Assembly: GCA_028726925.1 (NCBI GenBank)
Contig: JAQYPI010000077.1
Coordinates: 1-15,682 of the forward strand
Source: Caryophanales bacterium
GTDB lineage: Bacteria > Bacillota_I > Bacilli_A > RFN20 > CAG-826
Length of the DNA stretch: 15,682 nt
Direction of reading: 5' to 3'
In this document: piece after piece, positions 1 through 7,282 of the stretch
How the letters are laid out: every line of letters starts with the position of its first letter
How positions within the stretch are numbered: the stretch's first letter is position 1
The notes under the pieces: generated by a model
Told to the model about the DNA's origin: nothing
The model's input: only the letters and a program-made list of their open reading frames with translations
The model's database searches: none
Translations under genes and position numbers: made by a program

Positions 1-565
1 CCTGATCGGACAAGGGCTTCTTGAGGATGAGGGCAAGCAAGGAAGGAGCGTAGAAGAAAGCTAAGGCGACCAGGAGACCATAGATGCCATAGCTCGCCCG
101 AAGGAAATAGGGGAACCATTGGACGCTCATGCCGGTATGGAAGGCTTCATAGACGTCGACCCCGTATCCAAGGCCGATGACCGCGATGGGCAGCAAGGCG
201 AAGAGTTTCTTCGCCCCCGGGAGGCGCAAGCAAAGCAAGACCAAGAGGATGTAGAAGAGGTCCGTGAACGGGTTGCTCGGCACCCCTTGCCCCATCCCGT
301 AGATCGCGATGGCGCTTCCGGCCTCGACGACGAGATAGATGGCGCCGATCCTCATCGCGTAACGCAAGGGATTGTGGGTATGCCGCACCCCCTCGGCGAG
401 GAGGAAAAGGAAGAGGGGGAAGGAAAGGCGCCCGATGCCGCGAAGGAGCATCCCGACACTCTCATTCCCGCCATAGACGAGCATAAAGGCCCCCACGTGG
501 TCCACGGTCATGAGGATCATCGCGAGGAGCTTGAGCCAAAATCCATCGAGAGGCAGCCGTTTCAT
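1..565 (-). CDS. TraX-family membrane protein, C-terminus beyond window edge
   Basis: Reading the minus strand from the ATG at 565 gives 188 codons that stay open to position 1, so the C-terminus is missing. The product begins MKRLPLDGFWLKLLAMILM and continues with a TVDHVGA segment, an RGIGRLSFPLFLFLLAEG segment and RHTHNPLRYAMRIG. These match the conserved N-terminal pattern of the TraX family (PF05857: first helix, DH pair, then R-x-x-G-R-x-x-FPxF-x-FLLxEG). Most of the rest is hydrophobic helices, so it is a polytopic membrane protein. TraX acetylates F pilin in conjugative plasmids, but chromosomal Bacillota homologues have no settled role and no pilus genes are seen here. The start lies 3 nt after the stop of the CPBP protease gene and is preceded by GGGGGA at good spacing, so the two are translationally coupled. 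Confidence 0.85.
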   Translation of the reverse strand, partial: MKRLPLDGFWLKLLAMILMTVDHVGAFMLVYGGNESVGMLLRGIGRLSFPLFLFLLAEGVRHTHNPLRYAMRIGAIYLVVEAGSAIAIYGMGQGVPSNPFTDLFYILLVLLCLRLPGAKKLFALLPIAVIGLGYGVDVYEAFHTGMSVQWFPYFLRASYGIYGLLVALAFFYAPSLLALILKKPLSDQ

Positions 566-568
566 GTC

Positions 569-1432
569 TTATTCCCCCATCGAGGCGAAGACGCTCAGGC
601 AGTTGTTGAGCGCGTGGGCGACGAACCCGCCCGCGAAGCCGCCTTTATCGTAAGCAAAGCCCAAGGAAAGCCCTGCGAAGAGATAGCTTGGGAGGTTATA
701 GAACTCGACGGCGAGGGCCTCGGGGTTTCCGAAGGCCTCGAAATCGAAATGGATGAGGGCGAACACGAGCGCGGAACCGACGTAAGCGACGACCTTGCCG
801 AAACGCCCCGCGAAGGAAAAGAGGCCGACGCGGTAGGTGAGTTCCTCGCAGAAGGGGCCGACGAACCCGAAGATGAGGAGGCTAAGGACCGGATAGCCCT
901 GGATGATGACGTCGAGGGTCCCTTGGTTCGCGTTGGTCGCGTATTCCATCCCAAGCGCGGCCAAGATGACCTGCAATAGGATGCCATAGACGATCCCGAA
1001 GGCGTATTGGGCGGCGAACGCCGCGAGTCCCCAAAGGTAGCCTTTCGCGGAGGCAAACGACTTCAGGGTTTTCTTCCACCCGTCCCATAGGCAAAGGGAC
1101 AAGGCCAGGAAAAGGACGGCATAGGCGATGAAATGGAGGGGGCCAAGGTAAGGAGCCGAGGAGAGGAACGCCTCGAGCTCGGCCTTGCTCCAAGCGGGAT
1201 CCGCCCCTTGGAGGTAGAGAATCTCGCTTACGACGAGGGCGATGACCTGAAAGCCCATCCACCCGAGGAAGAACAAAAGGATCTGGCGCCAGAAAGGCAA
1301 GACGACGAATTGGTCGAATTTCCGGCTCGAAGGATCCTCGTTGCTTTTTAGGCAATGCGGGCAAGCGGAGAGAAGGGAATCGTAGGTCTTGCCGCAATGG
1401 GGGCAAACGCTAGGATGGAAGTGCGTCTTCAT
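569..1432 (-). CDS. CPBP-family intramembrane metalloprotease with N-terminal zinc ribbon
   Basis: The product is 287 aa from the ATG at 1432. Residues 10-27 form a zinc ribbon with two CPHC pairs (Cys10, Cys13, Cys24, Cys27). Hydrophobic helices follow from about residue 48. The CPBP (Abi, PF02517) motifs are all present: EExxxR at 196-201 (CEELTYR), FALIH ending at His228, and HALNN at 273-277. CPBP proteins are membrane-embedded proteases related to Rce1 and to bacteriocin-immunity proteins; the substrate here is unknown. A longer reading frame extends upstream to 1636, but that part would overlap the divergent yigZ-like gene and has no family similarity, so the start directly before the zinc ribbon is chosen. 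No clear Shine-Dalgarno precedes it. The TraX-like gene follows in the same operon. Confidence 0.88.
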   Translation of the reverse strand: MKTHFHPSVCPHCGKTYDSLLSACPHCLKSNEDPSSRKFDQFVVLPFWRQILLFFLGWMGFQVIALVVSEILYLQGADPAWSKAELEAFLSSAPYLGPLHFIAYAVLFLALSLCLWDGWKKTLKSFASAKGYLWGLAAFAAQYAFGIVYGILLQVILAALGMEYATNANQGTLDVIIQGYPVLSLLIFGFVGPFCEELTYRVGLFSFAGRFGKVVAYVGSALVFALIHFDFEAFGNPEALAVEFYNLPSYLFAGLSLGFAYDKGGFAGGFVAHALNNCLSVFASMGE

Positions 1433-1457
1433 GGGAATTAGGCTACCACAATTCCCC

Positions 1458-1492
1458 TTTCCTGGGATAGGGAAAACGGGGATAATGGCCCC
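1458..1492 (+). promoter_or_regulatory. Probable promoter of the yigZ-pepP operon, -10 box next to the start codon
   Basis: GATAAT at 1481-1486 matches the -10 consensus in 5 of 6 positions and ends 6 nt before the ATG at 1493. Transcription would start at or within a base or two of the ATG, and there is no Shine-Dalgarno sequence. The -35 region (around 1458-1463) is weak. The 60-bp gap also has to hold the promoter of the divergent CPBP gene. Confidence 0.5.
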
Positions 1493-2092
1493 ATGAAGCA
1501 CGTCCTCGAGATCTCGCGCGGCACCTCGTCTATGCTCCTTTCCCGCTTCGAGGCGATGCTTTTCCCTGTTCAAAGCGAAGAAGAAGTCCCCGCTTGCCTC
1601 GACGCCCTCAAGAAAGCCTTCCCCAAGGCGGACCATTACCCCTATGGCTATGTCCTCAAGGGCCGCAGCAAGTCGAGCGACGACGGCGAGCCCGGGGGCA
1701 CCGCCGGAAGACCGCTTGCCTCGCTTCTAGAAAGCGAGGGCATCGAAGGATTGCTCGCCGTCGCGCGCTACTTCGGGGGCACCAAGCTCGGGACGGGGAA
1801 TCTGCGCCGCTGCTTCGTCGACGCTGGGAAAGACGCGATATCTAAGGCCCGTTTGGCTAAGGAAGAAGAGCGCTTCCGCTACCGCCTCGTCGTCTCTTAC
1901 GCCGACTTCGAGACCTTGCGCCGACTCTCGTCACGCCACGATTTCGAGATTTCCGAAGTCGAATACGGCGAAGAAGTCGCAACAACCATCCTTTCCCGTG
2001 GTAAACTGAAAGGCGTCCTCGAGGCGATCGGCATCTTCGATCCCGCCCTCGGGAAGGAAGAGCGCGTCATCGTGCTCTCGGAGTGTAAATAA
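1493..2092 (+). CDS. IMPACT/YigZ (UPF0029) family protein
   Basis: This 199-aa product has the full UPF0029 signature: SDDGEPGGTAGRPL near residues 62-75, then VARYFGGTKLGTGNLRRCF. The length (about 200 aa) and the two-part layout, an IMPACT N-terminal domain followed by a small C-terminal alpha/beta domain, are typical of bacterial YigZ/YvyE proteins. Eukaryotic IMPACT modulates translational control through GCN1; the bacterial role is not established, although older annotations call it a putative Xaa-Pro dipeptidase regulator. Next to it, separated by one base, is a true Xaa-Pro peptidase gene. The start at 1493 puts the -10 box 6 nt upstream, suggesting a leaderless message. Confidence 0.92.
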   Translation: MKHVLEISRGTSSMLLSRFEAMLFPVQSEEEVPACLDALKKAFPKADHYPYGYVLKGRSKSSDDGEPGGTAGRPLASLLESEGIEGLLAVARYFGGTKLGTGNLRRCFVDAGKDAISKARLAKEEERFRYRLVVSYADFETLRRLSSRHDFEISEVEYGEEVATTILSRGKLKGVLEAIGIFDPALGKEERVIVLSECK

Positions 2093-2093
2093 C

Positions 2094-3356
2094 ATGAACC
2101 AACTCGAATACCAAACCCGCCGGAAACGGCTGCTCGACCGGATGGAAGAAGGGAGCCTCGCCCTCGTCTTCTCCGGCTATCCCAAAATCAAAAGCGAGGA
2201 TGAGGAATACCCCTTCGAAGCCAACCGCCATTTCTATTACCTGACCGGCATCGACCAGCAGGATTGCGTCCTCATGCTCGTCGCTAACGCGGGGGAACGC
2301 AAAGAATTCCTCTTCGTCCCGCCCTTCGACGAGGTGAAGGCCAAGTGGTACGGCAAGCGCCTCTCCGTTGAGGAAGCCCGCGAGATCTCGGGCGTGCGCA
2401 ACGTCCTCATCGCGACCGCCCTTCAAGGCCGCCTGCACACGGAATTAAGCGGCTCCTATAGCGATTTCGGGTCCGTCGACAAGGTGTATCTCGACCTCGC
2501 CAAGGAAACCAAGATCGGCGAGGATCTCTTCTCAAAGGAATACGCGGATTCTCTCCTCGGAAAATACCCGGGCCTTTCCGTCTATCCCATTCAACCCCTC
2601 ATGATCGCCCTCCGCAGCCGCAAATCCAAGGCCGAGGCCGAAGCCTTCCGCGCGGCCTGCGACACCACGAACCTCGGCATCCGCGCCCTCATGGCGGCCA
2701 TCCGCCCCGGGGTCAAGGAATACGAGCTCGCGGACGTCTTCGCCCACGTCATCAACGACGACAACGGCTATAACGGCATCTCGTTCAACACGATCATCGC
2801 AAGCGGCCCCCACGCCTGCACCCTCCATTACCCGCGCCCCTTGGGCGAATGCAAGGATGGCGACCTCGTCCTCTGCGACCTCGGCGCCCGCCACGAAGGC
2901 TACTGCGCGGACGTTTCCCGCACCTTCCCGGTCTCGGGCAAATTCACCCCGGTTCAAAGGAAGATCTACGACATCGTCCTCGCGGCCAATGAGATGGTCG
3001 CCCAGATGGCGGCCCCGGGACGCACGATCGCCGAACTCCAGGCCGCGACCAAGAACTTCCTCGCGACCGAATGCGTGGCCAAAGGACTCCTAACGAAAAA
3101 AGAGGACATCGACCTCGTCTATTACCATGGCATCTCCCACCACATCGGCCTCGACACCCACGACTGCTCCGACCGTTCCGCTCCCCTTGAGGAAGGGGCC
3201 ATCATCTCGGACGAGCCGGGCCTCTATTTCTCCGACCTCGGCATCGGGGTTCGCATCGAGGACGACCTCCTCATCACGAAATCCGGATGCGAGGTCCTCA
3301 CGAAGGACATCCTGAAGGACCCGGATGCCCTCGAGGCCTTCTTCGCGAGCCGTTAA
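2094..3356 (+). CDS. pepP: Xaa-Pro aminopeptidase (M24B, PepP type)
   Basis: This 420-aa cytosolic metallopeptidase removes N-terminal residues that precede proline. The N-terminal region (about 1-150) is the AMP_N domain, with the RHFYYLTGID motif. The C-terminal pita-bread domain carries all five metal ligands: Asp262 in LCDLGA, Asp273 in CADVSRTF, His349 in ISHHIGLDTHD, Glu374 in SDEPGLYF and Glu389 in GVRIEDDL. Their order and spacing resemble E. coli PepP, and the length is close to the usual 420-440 aa. The gene starts one base after the yigZ-like stop, with GGAG about 10 nt before the ATG inside the upstream gene, and is followed by a strong terminator. The pair therefore forms a closed two-gene operon. 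Codon use is GC-rich like the other resident genes. Confidence 0.93.
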   Translation: MNQLEYQTRRKRLLDRMEEGSLALVFSGYPKIKSEDEEYPFEANRHFYYLTGIDQQDCVLMLVANAGERKEFLFVPPFDEVKAKWYGKRLSVEEAREISGVRNVLIATALQGRLHTELSGSYSDFGSVDKVYLDLAKETKIGEDLFSKEYADSLLGKYPGLSVYPIQPLMIALRSRKSKAEAEAFRAACDTTNLGIRALMAAIRPGVKEYELADVFAHVINDDNGYNGISFNTIIASGPHACTLHYPRPLGECKDGDLVLCDLGARHEGYCADVSRTFPVSGKFTPVQRKIYDIVLAANEMVAQMAAPGRTIAELQAATKNFLATECVAKGLLTKKEDIDLVYYHGISHHIGLDTHDCSDRSAPLEEGAIISDEPGLYFSDLGIGVRIEDDLLITKSGCEVLTKDILKDPDALEAFFASR

Positions 3357-3364
3357 AAACGAAG

Positions 3365-3420
3365 AAAGGGGCTGTAACAAAACTTCCCGTTCGTTAGGGG
3401 ATGGGGTTACGCCCCTTTTT
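3365..3420 (+). terminator. Rho-independent terminator of the yigZ-pepP operon
   Basis: The arms AAAGGGGC plus GTAAC (3365-3378, one bulged T) pair with GTTACGCCCCTTT (3406-3418), followed by a T run to 3420. It begins 9 nt after the pepP stop. Confidence 0.9.
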
Positions 3421-3437
3421 CTGTTCCTGTTTTCGGC

Positions 3438-3503
3438 TCTATAACGTTTAAGGTGGTTTAAGGTGGTTCTGCGAAAAGCAACCGCCAAAGAAGTTATTGA
3501 TCC
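3438..3503 (+). repeat. Decayed repeat, left copy, before the hipB-like gene
   Basis: CTATAAC, then AAGGTGG, then CTGCGAAAAGCAACCGCC and AAAGAAGTTATTGATCC, recurs in diverged form at 4152-4210. The unit contains an imperfect hairpin (GGTGGTT..GC / GC.AACCGCC). This copy also has a 10-bp internal duplication (gtttaaggtg twice). Outside this repeat and the hipB operators the 300-bp gap after pepP shows no gene. Confidence 0.45.
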
Positions 3504-3599
3504 TTTTTTCAACGCTAGAACGCGAGAACCGGCCACTGCGTACTGGCGTTATAAATGCGATTTGACCAGAGCCCGGAACAATTCAAACAATAATTAATA

Positions 3600-3641
3600 A
3601 TGTTTATAAAGATTGACTAAATGACTTATTATGTTTATAAA
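3600..3641 (+). promoter_or_regulatory. Promoter with twin operators for the hipB-like gene
   Basis: TTGACT (3613-3618), a 17-bp spacer and TATAAA (3636-3641) form a good sigma-70-type promoter. The 11-mer ATGTTTATAAA, which holds the palindrome TTTATAAA, occurs at 3600-3610 and again at 3631-3641, where it covers the -10 box. By analogy with other HipB systems these would be the autoregulatory operators. Confidence 0.65.
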
Positions 3642-3662
3642 TATGGACGTTAGGAGAAAATT

Positions 3663-3974
3663 GTGGGTAAGAAAACCGTGCTATTGATGCCGAAAACCGA
3701 GAGCATATTGGAACAGCTGGGAGAGAATATTCGTATGGCGAGATTGAGAAGAAATCTTTCCATGCGTCTCGTTTGCGAACGCGCCTCCATTTCGCGAGCG
3801 ACTTTATGGCAAGTTGAAAAAGGTTCGCCGAGCGTTGCAATCGGAATCTATGCGGCCGTGCTTCATGCGCTGGATGGCGGCGACAAAGAACTGCTAAAGG
3901 TGATGAAGGAAGACGAAGTCGGCAGAACGATACAGGATCTGAATATAAAAATCCCAAAACGGGGCAGAAGATGA
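3663..3974 (+). CDS. HipB-type XRE antitoxin, orphan
   Basis: This 103-aa protein has a helix-turn-helix at about residues 18-70: LGENIRMARLRRNLSMRL, then VCERASISRATLWQVEKG and SPSVAIGIYAAVLHAL. That is the pattern of HipB-type antitoxins that pair with HipA kinases. It starts with GTG, supported by AGGAG at 3652-3656 six bases upstream; the next ATG would delete eight residues. The C-terminus (DEVGRTIQD...KRGRR) is also typical. It overlaps the next frame by ATGA, as in hipBA operons, but that next frame is only a hipA stump. The gene is more AT-rich than its left neighbours, which fits transfer. It probably represses its own promoter through the twin operators just upstream. Confidence 0.85.
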   Translation: MGKKTVLLMPKTESILEQLGENIRMARLRRNLSMRLVCERASISRATLWQVEKGSPSVAIGIYAAVLHALDGGDKELLKVMKEDEVGRTIQDLNIKIPKRGRR

Positions 3975-4063
3975 GATATAAACTGTTTTTGTTTGACGAG
4001 TATTTTGGCGACCTGTTCGTAGGGTCAACCGGCGGCAGAGAAACGCTCTCTTTCTCTTTTTAA
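3971..4063 (+). pseudogene. hipA remnant, N-terminal 30 codons only
   Basis: An ATG overlapping the hipB stop (ATGA) opens a frame of 30 codons, beginning MRYKLFLFDEYFGDLFVG and ending ETLSFSF before TAA. The pattern of a short strand, G-x-L-x-V-G and then a xLSFSF strand fits the N-terminal subdomain of HipA. A working HipA is about 400 aa or more, so this is a stump. No continuation of HipA was seen in the other frames up to 4470, so the kinase body appears deleted rather than frameshifted. Confidence 0.6.
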
Positions 4064-4371
4064 GAAAGAGGCCCACGACGTCTTCGGTCTTTCTTGGTTA
4101 TAAAACTTTCGGCCCGGATGAGCGGGGATGGCGCGGCGACAACCCACGAAAGCTATAACAATCGAGGTGGCTCGGCAAAAACTTCAACCACCAAAGAAAT
4201 TATTGAGACCTATCTTCTTTCCTCCTTGCGTAACGATTGTACTTTACGTGACCCCGGAATGACACGGCGCTGTCTCCATAAAGTTTTGGTGTGTCTACAT
4301 TTCGGTTACCAGTGCATTTTATCAAAACACATACTTAGTGTAACTCTCATAAAATTGGCATTTCTCGAGAC
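4064..4371. other. Intergenic AT-rich stretch without a convincing gene
   Basis: An open frame at 4094-4390 has no Shine-Dalgarno sequence and no recognisable family, and it runs into the tandem repeats, so it is not called. The stretch holds the right copy of a decayed repeat (4152-4210) and an inverted repeat, GCGTAA...TTACGT, around 4229-4250. It looks like scar tissue from the loss of hipA. Confidence 0.5.
4152..4210 (+). repeat. Decayed repeat, right copy, after the hipA stump
   Basis: CTATAAC, GAGGTGG, CTCGGCAAAAACTTCAACC and ACCAAAGAAATTATTGAGACC align with the copy at 3438-3503 with scattered substitutions and small gaps. It keeps GGTGG...CCACC complementary arms. The pair brackets the hipB/hipA remnant in direct orientation. 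Confidence 0.45.
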
Positions 4372-4456
4372 AAACTCGCTCATTTTTTAGGTAATCTATT
4401 CTATAAACTCGCTCATTTTTTAGGAGAATCATTCCATAAACTCGCTCATTTTTTAG
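4372..4456 (+). repeat. Triple 33-bp-period direct repeat upstream of ATPase 1
   Basis: AAACTCGCTCATTTTTTAG occurs exactly at 4372-4390, 4405-4423 and 4438-4456, at a constant 33-bp period. The 14-bp linkers are also related (both contain AATC and ATTC and end in AT). The third copy reaches the -35 region of the ATPase promoter. Three phased copies suggest binding sites. On the minus strand each copy reads as CTAAAAA followed by ATG AGC GAG TTT, and two of the three stop after six codons. Confidence 0.9.
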
Positions 4457-4473
4457 TAAAACACCTTCATTCG

Positions 4474-4482
4474 TGGTATACT
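4474..4482 (+). promoter_or_regulatory. Extended -10 promoter of ATPase 1
   Basis: TGgTATACT is an extended -10 element that would start transcription near 4489. This leaves GGAAAGAG (4492-4499) as Shine-Dalgarno for the ATG at 4509 and rules out the upstream in-frame GTG at 4473. Confidence 0.65.
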
Positions 4483-4508
4483 ATCGTCAATCGGAAAGAG
4501 ATGATTTT

Positions 4509-5861
4509 ATGATCGAATATCTGAAACGAAAAATCGACGCCTATCTTGCCGAATGGAAAGCGAATGACGAGAGAAAACCGCTGATTATCAAAGGGGCGAG
4601 ACAGGTCGGTAAAACCAAATCCATTGAAACCTTTGCCCAAAGCAATTACGACAGCATCGTCGAAATCAACTTTGTTTCCGATCCCGTTTACAAGCAAATC
4701 GTGGAAAACGGTTACTCGGCGGAAGCCGTTATCAAGAACATTTCTCGCATCAATCCCGAAGCACGATTCATCAAAGGAAAAACGTTGATTTTCTTCGATG
4801 AAATACAGGAATTCCCCGACATTGTAACTTCCTTGAAGTTTTTTGCTCTGGATAGAAACTACGATGTCATTTGCAGCGGTTCTTTGCTCGGCGTCCATTA
4901 TAAAGAAATATCGAATATCAGCGTCGGCTATAAAACGGAAATCGAGATGCGTTCCCTCGATTTCGAAGAATTCTTGTGGGCGCTCGGTTACGACGACTCT
5001 ATCAAGAACGATATTCTCGAACATATGTTGTCGTTTACGCCGTTCACGCCTTCCGTCTTGAAGATTTATAACGACCTATTTTTGGACTACTGTCTCGTCG
5101 GCGGAATGCCCGATGTCGTCAAAGACTTCGTGACAAGAAGAACGTTTGAAAATACGCTTGAAATTCAAAGACAGATCGTGATCGGTTACGAAGCCGACAT
5201 CCGCAAGTACGCGGTCGGACTTGATAAATCCCGCATTACAAACGTCTTTCGGTCCGTGCCGTTCCAACTCGGAAAGGAAAACAAAAAGTTTCAGATTTCC
5301 AAAGTGCGTTCGGGCGCGAAGTTCAAAGATTACCGAGGGTCTCTTGAATGGCTCGAAGATGCCGGTATCGTCAACGTAAGCCGCGCTCTGCAGACGCCGA
5401 ATCTTCCTTTGAAAGGCAACGTCATCGAAGATTGCTGTATCCTCTATTATGCCGATAACGGATTGCTGCTCTCCCAGCTCGACGATGAAGCGCAAATGGA
5501 TTTCCGTCAGAACAAAAATCTCGACGTTTATAAAGGCGGCTTATTTGAAAGCATTGTCGGCGAAGCGCTCGTCAAATCGGGTTACGAGCTTCATTATTAC
5601 AAAAAGGAAAACTCCACGCTTCAAGAAGAATTCCTTGTCCGTTACAAAGACTATCTCGTGCCGATTGAAGTCAAAACTAGGAACAATAACTCGAAATCCC
5701 TCGCAACGTTAATCAAAAATCCCGATTATAAAGAGATTTGTTTCGGCATTAAAATCGGTAGAGGAAATATCGGGTTTCACTCGGACATCTGCACGTTCCC
5801 GCATTTTTGCTCGTTTCTGATCAAAGAATTCCTGTCGTCCTTTCAATTCACGAAACGGTAA
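4509..5861 (+). CDS. AAA_14/DUF4143 ATPase 1
   Basis: This 450-aa protein has a P-loop GARQVGKT at 29-36, a Walker B LIFFDEIQ at 93-100 and a sensor-like SGSLLG at 123-128, followed by the DUF4143 C-terminal half. YLVPIEVKTRNN, with Glu387 and Lys389, resembles the E-x-K core of PD-(D/E)XK folds. Such ATPases are common, multi-copy and poorly understood in gut bacteria and archaea; no function is assigned here. The start at 4509 is set by the promoter and Shine-Dalgarno. The GAR-type P-loop and the sequence differ from ATPases 2 and 3 (G-[VI]-RRCGKS), so it belongs to another subfamily. Codon use is AT-richer than the resident genes. It converges on ATPase 2, with a terminator and the left 72-bp repeat between them. 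Confidence 0.9.
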   Translation: MIEYLKRKIDAYLAEWKANDERKPLIIKGARQVGKTKSIETFAQSNYDSIVEINFVSDPVYKQIVENGYSAEAVIKNISRINPEARFIKGKTLIFFDEIQEFPDIVTSLKFFALDRNYDVICSGSLLGVHYKEISNISVGYKTEIEMRSLDFEEFLWALGYDDSIKNDILEHMLSFTPFTPSVLKIYNDLFLDYCLVGGMPDVVKDFVTRRTFENTLEIQRQIVIGYEADIRKYAVGLDKSRITNVFRSVPFQLGKENKKFQISKVRSGAKFKDYRGSLEWLEDAGIVNVSRALQTPNLPLKGNVIEDCCILYYADNGLLLSQLDDEAQMDFRQNKNLDVYKGGLFESIVGEALVKSGYELHYYKKENSTLQEEFLVRYKDYLVPIEVKTRNNNSKSLATLIKNPDYKEICFGIKIGRGNIGFHSDICTFPHFCSFLIKEFLSSFQFTKR

Positions 5862-5894
5862 ATCGCCTCGGCCTTTTCTTAACGTGTCCTTGAC

Positions 5895-5930
5895 AAGGGG
5901 TCCACGTCATTCACGGGCTCCTTTTTCTTT
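5895..5930 (+). terminator. Rho-independent terminator of ATPase 1
   Basis: AAGGGGTCC (5895-5903) pairs with GGGCTCCTT (5915-5923), including two G-U pairs, around an 11-nt loop. A T-rich tail follows to 5930. Confidence 0.6.
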
Positions 5931-5931
5931 C

Positions 5932-6003
5932 TCCGAAAACGGCTGTTAACGATACTTTTTTGAAGAAAAATGCAAAATCGTTTCGTTAACCCGTACTTTT
6001 CGC
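5932..6003 (+). repeat. 72-bp direct repeat, left copy (3' side of ATPase 2)
   Basis: This copy matches 7289-7360 at 70 of 72 bases; the differences are at repeat positions 9 and 13. It ends one base before the ATPase 2 stop codon. Inside are inverted arms GTTAACGA (5945-5952) and TCGTTAAC (5983-5990), and a nested TTTTTT-GAAG-AAAAA hairpin. Confidence 0.95.
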
Positions 6004-6004
6004 T

Positions 6005-7261
6005 TCAAATCGCTCCCCCGTTCAACATCCAATCGACGAGGTTCTCGTGACGGATGCCCCCACGCCTTTGGAGCAGCGTGTCGAGGGTCAAGACGATCTT
6101 CGGGTAATTGTCGCGAATCGCTTCGAGTGGCCGGTATTCGCGGTTCTCTAGCATGGGGATCCCGCGATTGTCCTCTTCCCCGCCGTAGATGGTCATCGCG
6201 ACCTGGAGATAAGCGTAATCCGTCCCTTTCCGCGCGATGAAATCGACCTCGGCCTTGCCGATCTTCCCGACGCTCATGGATAAACCGGACGCCTTGCCGA
6301 AGGCATAGACCACGTTCTCGAGGACGGGCCCATAGTTGATGCGATGGTCGACGTTCCGCGCGAAATAGAACCCGAGGTCGGAGAGATAGTATTTCTCTTC
6401 CCCGGAGAGGGAACGCTTGCTCTTGAGGTCGAAACGCGGGCAGCGCGCGATGATCTTCGCGCTTTGCAAGAGCTCGAGGTAACGATAGACCGTCCTCTTG
6501 CTCGGCGTCTTGCCATCGCGTTTGAGGGCGGCGCAAAGCTTATCGATGGACACCGTGGCCCCGAAATTGTTGATGATGAAGCGACTCACGTTTTCGAAAA
6601 GCGCTCGGTCGCGGATCTTCGCGCGCGCATAGATGTCTTTCTCGAAAATCTCCCGGGTGAGGTTCTCAAGATAAAGATCCTTCTCTTCTTTGGAAGGGAG
6701 ATGGACCGCGTAAGGGAAACCCCCTTCGCGCAGGTAATTCTGGAATTCCTCATGCGGTTCGAGCGCCACGAGGCCGAGGAAATGTTTCATATCGAGGTAT
6801 TCGGGGAACGTAAGCGTCTCGATCTCGAATAGGACATAACGCCCCGTGAGCTTCGTCGCGAGTTCGCCGGAAAGAAGATAGGAGTTGCTGCCGGTCAGAA
6901 AGAGGGAGATGTTCCCTTCTTCGCGGTAGGCGTTCACGACGCCCTCAAAGCCATCCACGTTTTGGATCTCGTCGAGGAAGAGATAGACCGTGTCTTCGTT
7001 ATTCGGCAGTTTCGAGGCGATCAAGGCGTCCAGTTGATCGGGGGTCTTGATCCCGCGGTAGGGACGCTTATCGAGATTCAGGAAGACGATGTTCGTTTCC
7101 TCGACCCCCTTGTCCCTCAACTCGTCTGCAAGAAGGAGGAGCAACGAGGATTTTCCACACCGCCGGACGCCCGAAAGGACCTTGATGATCTCCGTCTCGT
7201 CCACGAAGCCTCGCATGCGGGAGAGATAACGTTCCCGCGGGTAGAGTTGTTTTCGTTTCAT
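6005..7261 (-). CDS. AAA_14/DUF4143 ATPase 2
   Basis: This 418-aa protein has a P-loop GVRRCGKS at 31-38, a Walker B LFLDE at 94-98, TGSNS at 123-127 and GRYVLFEIETLTFPEY just after. The second half is DUF4143, with a winged-helix-like stretch around SKRTVYRYLELLQSAKI, a KYYLSDLGFYFAR block and an EVDFI...YLQV motif like the degenerate nuclease core of this family. The ATG at 7261 has AAAGGA seven bases upstream and TACAAT (minus strand, 7288-7283) as a likely -10. The gene is exactly bracketed by the two 72-bp repeats, so gene and repeat may form one unit. Unlike ATPase 1 its codons are GC-rich, like the host's. Its biological role is unknown. Confidence 0.9.
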   Translation of the reverse strand: MKRKQLYPRERYLSRMRGFVDETEIIKVLSGVRRCGKSSLLLLLADELRDKGVEETNIVFLNLDKRPYRGIKTPDQLDALIASKLPNNEDTVYLFLDEIQNVDGFEGVVNAYREEGNISLFLTGSNSYLLSGELATKLTGRYVLFEIETLTFPEYLDMKHFLGLVALEPHEEFQNYLREGGFPYAVHLPSKEEKDLYLENLTREIFEKDIYARAKIRDRALFENVSRFIINNFGATVSIDKLCAALKRDGKTPSKRTVYRYLELLQSAKIIARCPRFDLKSKRSLSGEEKYYLSDLGFYFARNVDHRINYGPVLENVVYAFGKASGLSMSVGKIGKAEVDFIARKGTDYAYLQVAMTIYGGEEDNRGIPMLENREYRPLEAIRDNYPKIVLTLDTLLQRRGGIRHENLVDWMLNGGAI

Positions 7262-7282
7262 GAAGGCATCCTTTCGATTCCT

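Noticed and set aside
119..979. Plus-strand frame of 286 codons rich in Asp, Glu and His
   Set aside because: It is the antisense shadow of the TraX and CPBP genes, whose minus-strand products match families with conserved motifs.
1433..1636. N-terminal extension of the CPBP protease to 1636
   Set aside because: The extension overlaps the divergent yigZ-like gene and has no family-like sequence; the zinc ribbon begins right after the Met at 1432.
4094..4390. Open frame of 98 codons after the hipA stump
   Set aside because: It has no Shine-Dalgarno, no family and unusual composition, and it runs through the tandem repeats.
4372..4456. Short CRISPR array
   Set aside because: Repeats of 19 bp with 14-bp linkers are too short, the linkers are related to each other, and no cas gene is in view.
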